Shown: in pieces, positions 35,567-44,298 of the stretch
Position numbering within the stretch: the stretch's first letter is position 1
Layout of the letters: every line of letters begins with the position of its first letter
Assembly: GCF_020523795.1 (NCBI RefSeq)
Contig: NZ_JAJALI010000007.1
Span: forward strand, 62,001-126,000
DNA from: Ancylobacter sp. Lp-2
Lineage (GTDB): Bacteria > Pseudomonadota > Alphaproteobacteria > Rhizobiales > Xanthobacteraceae
Direction: 5' to 3'
Length of the DNA: 64,000 nt
Program-made: the position numbers and the translations under genes
Notes under the pieces: generated by a model
The model's input: the letters and a program-made list of their open reading frames with translations, nothing else
What the model was told of the DNA's origin: nothing
Databases searched by the model: none

Positions 35567-37201
35567 TCAATCCGCCAGCCAAGCCTCGTAGAAGATCTGG
35601 TTGGGGCCTCCCGAGCCGCCGGGCCCATAGAGCACATTGCGCGCGCGCGGGCTTTGCGCCCACAAGGCCACGGCGTTGAACACCGGGATGGCGTACGCCT
35701 CGTCGAGAATGATCTTCTGAACCTCGTCAGTGAGCTTGCGCCGTTCGGCGACATCGGTCGTGGCCCGCTGCTTATCGAGGAGCGCATCGATCTTGTTGTC
35801 GGCCGGCAGGCGGAAGCGGTTCAGCGTCTTGGTGGAATAGACGCCACGCAGCACGTCGGCGTCGGCGAGATACCAGGTCCAGCGATGCAGATCGTAGTTG
35901 CCCGCCAGCAGTGCCTCGTCGAAGCCACCTGCGGTTAGCGGGCGCAGCTTGAGGTCGATGCCGATATCGCGCGCCTGCTGCTGCACCACTTCGAGGAAGG
36001 CCTGGTTGATGGCGCCGGCGCGATAGGAGGCGGTGATGACGAGCGGCTGGCCGTCCTTCACCCGGATGCCGTCGGCGCCTTCCTTCCAGCCGTCTTCCTC
36101 AAGTCGCTTGCGGGCGAGGTCCGGGTCGTAAGCGAGATCCTTGCTCTGATCGAGATGGTTCGGAGCCTGCGGCGTCAGCAGGCCGGTGGCGGCGGGCTGA
36201 TGGCCGCTGAAGGCGATCTCCGAGACTTCCTGACGATTAATGCCCTGGCGGAGGGCGAGGCGCACCGCACGATCGGCAAGGATCGGGCGCGAGACGTTGA
36301 TGACGAGATTGACCGCCATACCCAGCGAGTTGACGCCGGTCACCGGATATCCGCCCTTCTCCAGTGTGGCGGCGTCCTGATCCGACACGTTCTGGATGAC
36401 ATCGACCTGCTGGCTCTTCAGCGCGCCGGTGCGGACGCTGGCCTCCGGCACGATCTTGTAGACGACCTTGTCGAGATAGGCCGGCCCGCCATGGGTGCGG
36501 AGCTTCGAGGGCCAGTTGTAATCCGCGCGCTTGGCGAGGACCGCCTCCTGATTGTAAACGACCTTCTCCAGCACGAACGGCCCCGAGCCGATCACCCCGC
36601 CCGAGCAGCGCTCATTGGCCGTCTTGTCGAGCGTCGTCTGCGCCAGGAGGCCCAGTTCGGCTGTCGAGGTCGCCTGAAGGAACGGGACGTTGGGCTGGTC
36701 GAAGCTGATCTCGATGGTCAGCGGGTCGAGCACCTTGATGTCGGTGATGCCCTTCAGATAGGCCCCACCGGCGGCGCCGGGGATTTTCGCCAGCTTCTCG
36801 AAATTGTTCTTTACCAGCGTCGCGTCGAGCTTGCTCCCGTCGCTGAACGTGACGTCCGGCCGCAGACGGAAGGTGTAGCGCGTCGCATCCTTGTTGATGT
36901 CCCATGAGGTGGCGAGCCAGGGAACGATTTCGGTCGGGTTGGCGTAGCTCTGCTCGGTGAGCGAATCCACCAGCTGACGCCCGTCATTGGACCCGTAGCC
37001 GTAATTGCTCTGCTGCGGGTCGAGGCATTCATCCTGCCGGGCGAGAGCAACGACCAGAGTGCCGCCGCTCTGAGGCGCCGCCTGCGCCAGTGCCGCGCTC
37101 GACGATGTCGACACGACGAAGGCGAGAACGAACGCGGTGCGCGCGGAAAAGGCGCGGCGCGTGTTGGCGCCCGCTGCTCTGCCGAGGCTCATTGAAATCA
37201 A
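35567..37201 (-). CDS. Family 5 ABC substrate-binding protein, paralogue of the one at 46537
   Basis: 544 residues. A Sec signal peptide ends near SSSAALAQA. The mature start SGGTLVVALARQDECLDPQQ and blocks GRQLVDSLTEQ, DATRYTFRLRPDVTFSDGSK, KIPGAAGGAYLKG, GVIGSGPFVLEKV and PEASVRTGALKSQQVDVI run parallel to the protein at 46537. It binds an imported ligand in the periplasm. It is divergent from the second importer operon and shares its promoter region (37202-37331), so it probably feeds the same permeases. The start may be the internal ATG at 37192. Confidence 0.9.
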   Translation of the reverse strand: MISMSLGRAAGANTRRAFSARTAFVLAFVVSTSSSAALAQAAPQSGGTLVVALARQDECLDPQQSNYGYGSNDGRQLVDSLTEQSYANPTEIVPWLATSWDINKDATRYTFRLRPDVTFSDGSKLDATLVKNNFEKLAKIPGAAGGAYLKGITDIKVLDPLTIEISFDQPNVPFLQATSTAELGLLAQTTLDKTANERCSGGVIGSGPFVLEKVVYNQEAVLAKRADYNWPSKLRTHGGPAYLDKVVYKIVPEASVRTGALKSQQVDVIQNVSDQDAATLEKGGYPVTGVNSLGMAVNLVINVSRPILADRAVRLALRQGINRQEVSEIAFSGHQPAATGLLTPQAPNHLDQSKDLAYDPDLARKRLEEDGWKEGADGIRVKDGQPLVITASYRAGAINQAFLEVVQQQARDIGIDLKLRPLTAGGFDEALLAGNYDLHRWTWYLADADVLRGVYSTKTLNRFRLPADNKIDALLDKQRATTDVAERRKLTDEVQKIILDEAYAIPVFNAVALWAQSPRARNVLYGPGGSGGPNQIFYEAWLAD

Positions 37202-37245
37202 CCCTTGTTGCGGCGGCCGGAATTGCCGCGCTGATATGATAGTTA

Positions 37246-37278
37246 ATTGACATATTTTATAGACTAATTAGTGTCAAT
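37246..37278. promoter_or_regulatory. Divergent promoter elements with inverted ATTGACA/TGTCAAT
   Basis: ATTGACA (37246-37252) and TGTCAAT (37272-37278) place TTGACA -35-like hexamers on both strands. Between them lies TATAGACTAATTAG, which holds the CTAATTAG palindrome (37264-37271) and the ATAGACTA 8-mer (37259-37266) also seen before importer operon 1. A shared regulator is inference; good -10 boxes are not evident. Confidence 0.45.
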
Positions 37279-37331
37279 GCGTTAGACGAATGTGCCTTCT
37301 TACGGCGAGACAGATCGGCGTTGGCAAATCG

Positions 37332-38294
37332 ATGATCTCCTACTTCCTCCGACGGATCTTGCACGCACTGATTGTGTTGTGGGCAACATTCACGGCGACG
37401 TTTTTCTTGCTCTACGTCCTTCCCGGCGATCGCGCGCTCAGCAAGCTGGGAGCCGACAGCGGCGGAGGTGCTGTAAATCTTGAGGAATTGGCAAAACTAC
37501 GTGCGGAGATGGGGCTCGATCAGCCCGTTCTCGTGCAATATCTCCGCGCGCTCTGGCGGGCGCTGCATGGCGATTTCGGCGTTTCCGGGCAGACCGGTGG
37601 CGACGCGCTCGCGATGTTCGCGACCGGCGTACCCGAGACGCTGAAGCTCGCTGCCTGCGCGCTTGCCCTCGGCCTTGCCCTGGGGATCGGCTGGGCGTTG
37701 CTGGCGACCTATACCCGTTCGTCCACGATCCGTCAGATCCTTGCCGGAATGCCTGTGATCGGCGTGTCGGTGCCGCCTTTCTGGGTTGGGCTGGTCCTGC
37801 TCCAGTTCCTGTCCTTCCAGTGGAACCTGCTGCCGGCGATCGGCAATGCCGGCCTCGCGAGCCTGGTTCTCCCGGCGATCGTGCTCGCCATCCCGAAGGC
37901 GGCAGTCGTGGCGCAGATCCTGTCGCGAAGCCTCGAAACCTCGATGAAATCTCCGTACATCGAGACCGCCATCTCGCGCGGGGCCAGCCGGGCACGGGCG
38001 CTGCTCGGCCACGCCTTCCGCAATTCCATCATCCCGGTCATCACCGCTCTCGGCATGGCCGCCGGCCAGCTCATCGCCGGCTCGGTGGTGGTGGAGACCG
38101 TCTTTTCGCGCTCCGGCATCGGCCTCATCACCGTGAAGGCCGTCACCTATCAGGATACGCCGGTGGTGCTGGTCGCCGTGGTGTTCGCGGCGTCGGTGTT
38201 CGTCACGGTCAATCTCGTCGTCGATCTCTTCTACCCACTGATCGACCGCCGCATCGACATCGGCATGCGCCGTCCGACGATCCAGGGAGCCTGA
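37332..38294 (+). CDS. Peptide-type ABC transporter permease (DppB-like)
   Basis: 320 residues from the ATG at 37332, chosen because it begins the classic MISYFLRRILHALIVLWATFT helix; 14 codons upstream are open but unlikely. Other marks are LPGDRALS, FGVSGQTGGDAL, the coupling loop AISRGASRARALLGHAFRN and the final VVDLFYPLIDRRI. It is the first gene of a nine-gene operon running to 48141 with gaps of a few bases or 4-bp overlaps. Confidence 0.92.
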   Translation: MISYFLRRILHALIVLWATFTATFFLLYVLPGDRALSKLGADSGGGAVNLEELAKLRAEMGLDQPVLVQYLRALWRALHGDFGVSGQTGGDALAMFATGVPETLKLAACALALGLALGIGWALLATYTRSSTIRQILAGMPVIGVSVPPFWVGLVLLQFLSFQWNLLPAIGNAGLASLVLPAIVLAIPKAAVVAQILSRSLETSMKSPYIETAISRGASRARALLGHAFRNSIIPVITALGMAAGQLIAGSVVVETVFSRSGIGLITVKAVTYQDTPVVLVAVVFAASVFVTVNLVVDLFYPLIDRRIDIGMRRPTIQGA

Positions 38295-38297
38295 GCC

Positions 38298-39194
38298 ATG
38301 ACCATGACCTATCCCCGCGGGGAAGGCAGCGCCGCCGCGGGCCGGCCGGTATCGCGCGCCCTTGGCGAATTGCGCATCGCCACGGCGTCCCTGCTGCGCC
38401 AGCCCGGGCTTTTGCTCGCCTCTATCGTGCTGGCGACCGTGCTGAGCGCGGCGCTGTTTCCGCAGATATTCACTCCGCTCAATCCGTTGCGTGGCTCCGG
38501 CGCGGCGCGGCTTCTGGCGCCGAGCGCGGCGCACTGGTTCGGCACTGACCAGCTCGGGCGCGACCTGTTGACACGCGTCGTCTACGGCACCGGCGAATCG
38601 GTGAAGGCGGTGGCGGTCGCGGTGATGGTCGGTCTCGTCCTTGGCTCGGTCATCGGTCTCCTCGCCGGCTATGTCGGCCGGTGGGTCGACGACATCCTGA
38701 TGCGCGTCATGGATGTGCTGCTCGCGGTGCCGACGCTCCTGATATCGCTGGCGATCATCAATGCGCTCGGATTTGGCACCTTCAACATCGCCATCGCGGT
38801 CGGCATTGGCAGCGTGGCCAGCTTCGCCCGCGTCATGCGCTCCGAGGTGCTGAAGGTTCGGCAGATGCCCTATGTCGAAGCCGCTTCCTTCGCCGGCATC
38901 GGGCCCTTGCGTACGCTGATCCGCCATGTGCTGCCGAACGCGGCGGGACCGGTGCTGGTGCTGGCGACGCTGGAGCTCGGAATGGCCATCCTCAGCGTCT
39001 CGGCGTTGAGTTTCCTCGGCTTCGGCGCACCGCCGCCCGCGCCCGAATGGGGCCTGCTCGTTGCCGGCGGGCGCGACTATATGGCCACCGCCTGGTGGCT
39101 GACGACGCTGCCCGGCCTCGTCATCGCCATCACCGTCCTTTCCGCCAATCGTGTCGCCCGCGCGCTCGACCGGCGCCACGCCGCGACCTTCTAG
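38298..39194 (+). CDS. Peptide-type ABC transporter permease (DppC-like)
   Basis: 298 residues, starting 3 bp after the previous stop. It shows the DppC pattern: HWFGTDQLGRDLLTRVVYGT, a helix pair GLVLGSVIGLLAGYVG, DVLLAVPTLLISLAII, and coupling loop EAASFAGIGPLRTLIRHVL. It forms the membrane channel with the preceding permease. The gene pair duplicates the architecture of importer 1. Confidence 0.92.
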   Translation: MTMTYPRGEGSAAAGRPVSRALGELRIATASLLRQPGLLLASIVLATVLSAALFPQIFTPLNPLRGSGAARLLAPSAAHWFGTDQLGRDLLTRVVYGTGESVKAVAVAVMVGLVLGSVIGLLAGYVGRWVDDILMRVMDVLLAVPTLLISLAIINALGFGTFNIAIAVGIGSVASFARVMRSEVLKVRQMPYVEAASFAGIGPLRTLIRHVLPNAAGPVLVLATLELGMAILSVSALSFLGFGAPPPAPEWGLLVAGGRDYMATAWWLTTLPGLVIAITVLSANRVARALDRRHAATF

Positions 39195-39204
39195 AGGCGG
39201 TGCC

Positions 39205-40866
39205 ATGACGGACACCTCTAATCTTCTCCTGGCGGTCAGGGGCCTGAAGGTCGCCTATCGCACCCGCGACCGTGTCATCGAGGCGGTGCGCGGCGTCGAC
39301 ATCGACGTCCGGCGGGGAGAGGTCGTTGCGCTGGTCGGCGAATCCGGCTCGGGGAAGAGCACCATCGCCCATGCGATCATGGGTATGTTGCCGCCCGCCG
39401 CCAGCATCACCGCCGGCACAGTCACATTCGACGGCGAGGACCTGACCCGCCTCTCCGAGCGGGCCTATCGCCGCCTGCGCGGCCAGCGGCTCGGCTGGGT
39501 TCCGCAGGACCCGATGGTGGCGCTGAATCCCTCGCACCGTGTCGGCCGGCAGGTCGCCGAACCTCTGCTGATCCACCGTCTGGCGTCGAAAGCCGAGGCA
39601 AAGACGCGGGCGATCGAGGCGCTTGGCCGTGTGGGTCTGGGCCAGCCCGAAATCCGCGCCGAGCAGTTTCCGCACGAGCTTTCCGGCGGCATGCGCCAGC
39701 GTGCCCTGATCGCCGGCGCGCTGATCTGCGGACCGGCGCTGATCGTCGCCGACGAGCCGACCACGGCGTTGGACGTGACCGTGCAGAAGCGGATCCTCGA
39801 CGATATCGGCGCGCTCGCGGCCTCCTCTGGTACGGCGGTCCTAATCATCACCCACGACCTTGCCGTCGCTGCCGACCGGGCGGACCGCATCGTGGTGCTA
39901 CGCCACGGAACGGTGATGGAGGAGGGAGACGCGCGAGATGTGCTCCGCAACCCCCAGGACGCCTATACCCGGCTTCTTCTGGCAAGTGCGCCCAGCCTTT
40001 CTTCCGGGCGCCGCCGGCATGCGACATCGCACCCGGCGGCGGGAGCCGTTCGGCCATTGCCCGACCCGCGTCCGCCGCTGGTCGCGGTGGAGAACGTGAC
40101 GAAGGATTTCGCGGTCTCCGATGCCGGTGGCCACCGCGGCACATTCCGCGCCGTCGACGGCGTCAGTCTTGCGATCGCACCCGGCGAAACGCTTGGCCTG
40201 GTAGGGGAATCCGGATCGGGCAAGTCGACGCTCGCCCGTATCGTCCTCGGCCTGGTCCAGCCCACCAGCGGCGAAGCAAAGTTCGAGGGGCGCGCTCTCG
40301 CCGGCCTGAGCGCCGCCGAGGAGAGGGAACGCCGCCGACAGGTGCAGCCCGTCTATCAGAACCCGTTCTCGTCCTTGAATCCCCGCCTCACGGTCGCCGA
40401 GATCGTCGGCGAGCCGCTCGCCGGCTTCCGCCTCGGCGATCGGGAATGGCGCCGCCGCCGCACGTTGGAACTGCTCGATCAGGTCGGCCTGCCGCACGCC
40501 TTTGCGGAGCGGCTGCCCGCCGAACTCTCCGGTGGTCAGCGCCAGCGTGTCGCCATTGCGCGTGCCTTGGCGCCGGAGCCAGCCCTGGTGGTGTGCGACG
40601 AGCCGGTCTCGGCGCTCGACGTGTCGATCCAGGCGCAGGTGCTCGACCTGCTCGCCGAACTCCAGCACCGCCATGGGCTTGCCTATCTCTTCATCTCCCA
40701 CGATCTCGCGGTGGTCCGTCAGGTTTCCGACCGGGTCGGCGTGATGAAGGATGGACGGATCGTCGAGCTGGACACCGCCGACGAAGTGTTCCGAGCCCCC
40801 AAGCATCCCTATACGCGGCTGCTTCTCGATTCCATTCCCGGCCGCAGACTGGCAGAAGCCTCATGA
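39205..40866 (+). CDS. Peptide-type ABC transporter double ATPase (DppD-DppF fusion)
   Basis: 553 residues from the ATG at 39205. Two nucleotide-binding domains are visible. The first has [17 protein letters not shown] and VADEPTTALD. The second has [17 protein letters not shown] and CDEPVSALD. The peptide-importer extension P-Y-T-R-L-L-L follows each. It energises importer 2. Its last four bases overlap the start of the flavoprotein gene at 40863 as ATGA, so import and catabolism are translationally coupled. Confidence 0.93.
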   Translation: MTDTSNLLLAVRGLKVAYRTRDRVIEAVRGVDIDVRRGEVVALVGESGSGKSTIAHAIMGMLPPAASITAGTVTFDGEDLTRLSERAYRRLRGQRLGWVPQDPMVALNPSHRVGRQVAEPLLIHRLASKAEAKTRAIEALGRVGLGQPEIRAEQFPHELSGGMRQRALIAGALICGPALIVADEPTTALDVTVQKRILDDIGALAASSGTAVLIITHDLAVAADRADRIVVLRHGTVMEEGDARDVLRNPQDAYTRLLLASAPSLSSGRRRHATSHPAAGAVRPLPDPRPPLVAVENVTKDFAVSDAGGHRGTFRAVDGVSLAIAPGETLGLVGESGSGKSTLARIVLGLVQPTSGEAKFEGRALAGLSAAEERERRRQVQPVYQNPFSSLNPRLTVAEIVGEPLAGFRLGDREWRRRRTLELLDQVGLPHAFAERLPAELSGGQRQRVAIARALAPEPALVVCDEPVSALDVSIQAQVLDLLAELQHRHGLAYLFISHDLAVVRQVSDRVGVMKDGRIVELDTADEVFRAPKHPYTRLLLDSIPGRRLAEAS

Positions 40867-41744
40867 GCGAACCCTTCGACCTTGCGGCGGCCTCCCTGGC
40901 CGTGCGTGCATCCGCGCTCGACGATGCGGGCGCCGCCATCGTTCTCGCCGGACATTATGCGGCGAACGATCTGGCGCGACATCTGGGTGCGCCCACCGCG
41001 CGCTATGCCGTTTCCACCGACGGCGTGCGGGTGATCGGCGGATGGTCGCAAGCCGAGCGGATCCTGATCGTCCCGATCCGGACGGAAGGGAGCGAAGCCC
41101 GCCTCATCCTGCTGGATCGGCATGACCCCGACCTCCACCTCACACGCGCCGAGCCGGGCTTCGGCCTCTCCGGCGCGGAAGAAGGCCTGTTGCCGGCCAA
41201 CGTACCACTGCCGGACGGGGACTCGCTGACAGTCCCCGCTGCCGTGCTCGAAAGCGCGCTGGCACGCCACCGCCTCATTGCCGCTTCGCTGCATCTCGCG
41301 GTCGTGCAGGGGACACTGGACGGCTTCCTCGACCGGGCGGTCGGCTTCCTGAAGGCGCGCTCAACTCCCTGGTACGGCGCGGGTCTGGCCCACGCGACCG
41401 ACGATCCGCATGCGCTGCGCACGCTGGGCCTGCTGTTCGCGCGCCGGAATGCGCTCGATGCCCTCGCGGCCGAAGCCCTCGCCGCGGTCGGCGCGACACT
41501 GGACCAAGATCATCCGTCCGACGCCGTCTCCCGGCTGGATATCGCCCGCCACTACGCGAAGCTCCTCGCCCGCACCCTGGTCAATGAGGGGATCGGCCTG
41601 CTGGGCGCCAGCTCGGCCAGCGGCAAGCATGGCTTCGACCGCTTCTGGCGCGACATTGCCACCCATGAGCTCCATTACCCGCCGCACCGGGACGCCGAGG
41701 CGCTGGGGCGGGATTTCATCACCGAAACGAGGGCCGCTCCATGA
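40863..41744 (+). CDS. N-terminally truncated acyl-CoA-dehydrogenase-like (DszC/SfnC-type) protein
   Basis: 293 residues, against about 400 in full-length relatives such as those at 43072 and 45269. The C-terminal helical domain is present (LHLAVVQGTLDGFLDRAVGF, NEGIGLLGASSAS, DRFWRDIATHELHYP). The N-terminal helical domain and most of the flavin-binding beta domain are missing or reduced. The gene is intact, with ATGA overlaps on both sides, so the short form looks selected rather than decayed. It may be a non-catalytic partner of the two full flavoproteins. Confidence 0.75.
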   Translation: MSEPFDLAAASLAVRASALDDAGAAIVLAGHYAANDLARHLGAPTARYAVSTDGVRVIGGWSQAERILIVPIRTEGSEARLILLDRHDPDLHLTRAEPGFGLSGAEEGLLPANVPLPDGDSLTVPAAVLESALARHRLIAASLHLAVVQGTLDGFLDRAVGFLKARSTPWYGAGLAHATDDPHALRTLGLLFARRNALDALAAEALAAVGATLDQDHPSDAVSRLDIARHYAKLLARTLVNEGIGLLGASSASGKHGFDRFWRDIATHELHYPPHRDAEALGRDFITETRAAP

Positions 41745-43072
41745 GCGCAAGGCACATGCACCTGAACGTCAACGTGCTGCCTTCCGGCTCGCATCCGGCA
41801 TCGTGGCGCGCGCCGGGCGGCAACCCCTCCGCCTTCATCGATGTCGGCCATTATCAGAATATCGCCCGCATCGCCGAGCGCGGCCTGCTCGACGCCGTGT
41901 TTCTGGCCGATGCGCTGAACTCCGCCCCCGATCCCAGTTTCGGGCCGGCCTGGGCGCTCGATCCCGTGGTGATCGTCGCCAGCATGGCGGTGGCGACGAC
42001 CCATGTGGGCTTCATCGCCACCGCATCCACCACCTTCAGCCAGCCTTATAACGTCGCGCGGGCCTTCTCGTCGCTCGACCATGCGAGCGGCGGGCGGGTC
42101 GGCTGGAACGTCGTGACGACCTATGATCAGCGCGCCGCCGGCAATTTCGGCCTGCGGGGATTGCCGGACCATGGGGACCGCTACGCCCGCGCGGCCGAAT
42201 TCGTCGATGTGGTGCTGGCGCTGTGGGAGAGCTGGGAGGATGGCGCCCTGCTCGCGGAACGCGACACCGGCCGTTTTGCCGATGCAAGCCGGATCCACCG
42301 CATCGATCATGCCGGCAAGCATTTCTCCGTCACCGGCCCGCTGCAACTGCCGCGCACGCCGCAGGGCCGGCCGCTGCTGGTGCAGGCCGGCAGCTCCGAT
42401 CAGGGCCGCGATCTTGCCGCGCGCTATGCCGAGGCGGTGTTCAGCGTGCAGCAGGTCGTCGAGGAGGCGCGCGCCTACTATGCCGACGTGAAGGAGAGGG
42501 CGCGGCGGCTGAATCGCGACCCGTCATCCATCGCCATCCTGCCCGGCCTGTCATTGACCATCGGCGGCACCGAGGAGGAGGCGCTCGCCCGCAAGCGCGA
42601 ACTCGACGCCATCGGCGAGGAAGGAGCGCTGAAGCGCTTCGCTGCCCGGCTCGGGGTCGATGTCGGCGAGCTCGATTACGACAAGCCGGTGCCGGATCAC
42701 CTGATTGCCCGGATCGAGGCCGCCAAGGGATCGCGGGGCTTCATCGAGGCGACCGTCGCCGTCGCCAAGGACAGCAGCCTCACGGTCCGCCAGATCATTG
42801 CCCGCGGCGGCGGCGGCCACAGGCTCATCGCCGGCACGCCAGAGCAGATCGCCGATCACATGCAGGAGTGGTTCACCACCGGCGCGGCGGACGGCTTCAA
42901 CATCATGTGCGACGTGTTCCCCGAAGGGCTCGCCGCCTTCGTCGATCAAGTTGTGCCGATCCTGCAACGGCGCGGCCTGTTCCGCACCGCCTATGGCGAG
43001 CGGACACTGCGCGCGCGGTATGGCTTGCCATGGCCGACGCCCGGCGCCCGTCACGAGCGGGCGGCAAGCTGA
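41741..43072 (+). CDS. LLM-class flavin-dependent monooxygenase (NtaA/SnaA/DszA type)
   Basis: 443 residues. Family blocks are LNVNVLPSGSHPASWR, LLDAVFLADALN, STTFSQPYNVARAFSSLDH, GGRVGWNVVT, LWESWEDGALL and QGRPLLVQAGSSDQGRD. These FMNH2-dependent enzymes hydroxylate or cleave C-S and C-N bonds. It overlaps both neighbours by a few bases within the importer-2 operon. The reaction is probably oxidation of the imported organosulfur compound, together with the DszC-like proteins. Confidence 0.9.
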   Translation: MSARHMHLNVNVLPSGSHPASWRAPGGNPSAFIDVGHYQNIARIAERGLLDAVFLADALNSAPDPSFGPAWALDPVVIVASMAVATTHVGFIATASTTFSQPYNVARAFSSLDHASGGRVGWNVVTTYDQRAAGNFGLRGLPDHGDRYARAAEFVDVVLALWESWEDGALLAERDTGRFADASRIHRIDHAGKHFSVTGPLQLPRTPQGRPLLVQAGSSDQGRDLAARYAEAVFSVQQVVEEARAYYADVKERARRLNRDPSSIAILPGLSLTIGGTEEEALARKRELDAIGEEGALKRFAARLGVDVGELDYDKPVPDHLIARIEAAKGSRGFIEATVAVAKDSSLTVRQIIARGGGGHRLIAGTPEQIADHMQEWFTTGAADGFNIMCDVFPEGLAAFVDQVVPILQRRGLFRTAYGERTLRARYGLPWPTPGARHERAAS

Positions 43073-44298
43073 TGACCGCGCATATCGGCATTCCCCAGAA
43101 GAGCGCGGCCTTCCTTTCTTCGCACGAAGAGGCGGTCGCCGCCGCGTGCGAGCTTGCAGCCGGCTGGAAGCAGGTCGCGGCTTCCATCGACGCCGAACGC
43201 CGCGTGCCGCAGGCCGAGCTTGATGCGTTGGGCCGTTCCGGGCTGCTCGCCATCACCATTCCCAGTCAGCATGGCGGGCCTGGACTGGGAGCGGAGACGC
43301 TGATCGAGGTATTCCTCATCCTCGGCGCCGCCGACACCGCGCTGGCCCAGGTGCCGCAGAACCACTTCGATTTCGTCGACACCCTCCTCGTCGCGGCACC
43401 GCAGACCCAGAAGCTGCTTTATGGCGACGTGCTGGCCGGCGCCCGCTTCGGCAACGCCATCGCCGAACCGAACCGGCGGTCGCGGGCCGATCTCAAGACC
43501 GCCATCGTGGAGGATGGCGACGGCTACCTCATCAACGGCGCGAAATACTTCTCCACCGGTGCGCTCACCGCGCAATGGGTGCCGGTGCATGCGCTTCACG
43601 CGGATGGGCGCGTGCGCACGGCCTATGTCGCCAACGGCACGCCCGGTCTCGAACTGCGCAAGGACTGGGACGCGTTCGGCCAGCGCGCCACCTTCAGCGG
43701 CACCACCCTGCTCACCAATGTGCGGGTTCCGGCGAGCCAGGTGGTGGACCGCTCGCTTGGCGATCCCGGCCTGCTGACCGCGCAATTCGCCGGGAACCAG
43801 CTCATCCATGCGGCGATCGAAGCGGGCTCCGCGATTGGAGCGCTCTCCACGGCGGCGCGATGGCTGGGAGAAGCCGAAACGCCGTCTGCCGTCCGGCTCG
43901 CCCGGCTGGGAGATCTCCGCGCCGAAGCCGAGGCCGCGACCGCGCTGGTTCGTCGGGCGGCTAGGCTGGTGGATGCCGCGTTGGAGCGGCCTTTGCCGCC
44001 GCAGGAGGCCCCCCTTGCAGCGGCGATCGCGGTCGATGAGGCGAAGAGCCTCGCCTATGAGCTCGGGCCGCAGGTCGCCAGCGAGCTGCTCGATTTCTCT
44101 CCCCCGGGGGCCGTGGCCGAACGGCTGCGGCTCGACCGCTTCTGGCGCAACACCCGAACCCATTCGATGCACGATCCGGTGCGCTGGCGGCAGGCGTTCG
44201 TCGGCGACTACCACCTCAATGGCCGCCTGTCGGCCGATCTGCAGGCGAAGCTGAAGCTCGCCGCCCCCATCATCCCGAACAAAGCGAGCGACGCATGA
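43072..44298 (+). CDS. Acyl-CoA-dehydrogenase family monooxygenase (DszC/SfnC-like)
   Basis: 408 residues from an ATG sharing bases with the preceding stop. It contains all three domains: an N-terminal helical part (QAELDALGRSGLLAITIPSQ, HGGPGLGAETLIEV), the beta domain with GARFGNAIAEPNRR, YLINGAKYFSTGA and WDAFGQRATFSGTT, then the C-terminal helical bundle (RLDRFWRNTRTHSMHDPVRW). Relatives oxidise sulfur or nitrogen atoms with reduced flavin and oxygen rather than dehydrogenating CoA esters. The R-N-x-R-T-H-S-x-H-D-P motif fits the DszC/SfnC branch. Confidence 0.88.
   Translation: MTAHIGIPQKSAAFLSSHEEAVAAACELAAGWKQVAASIDAERRVPQAELDALGRSGLLAITIPSQHGGPGLGAETLIEVFLILGAADTALAQVPQNHFDFVDTLLVAAPQTQKLLYGDVLAGARFGNAIAEPNRRSRADLKTAIVEDGDGYLINGAKYFSTGALTAQWVPVHALHADGRVRTAYVANGTPGLELRKDWDAFGQRATFSGTTLLTNVRVPASQVVDRSLGDPGLLTAQFAGNQLIHAAIEAGSAIGALSTAARWLGEAETPSAVRLARLGDLRAEAEAATALVRRAARLVDAALERPLPPQEAPLAAAIAVDEAKSLAYELGPQVASELLDFSPPGAVAERLRLDRFWRNTRTHSMHDPVRWRQAFVGDYHLNGRLSADLQAKLKLAAPIIPNKASDA

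Noticed and set aside
37497-39215. 572-codon minus-strand open frame
   Set aside because: Antisense shadow of two permease genes whose helices and coupling loops are clear on the plus strand.
42223-43071. Long plus-frame extension in front of the flavoprotein at 43072
   Set aside because: The extension is an out-of-frame reading of the LLM monooxygenase; true coding starts at the overlapping ATG at 43072.
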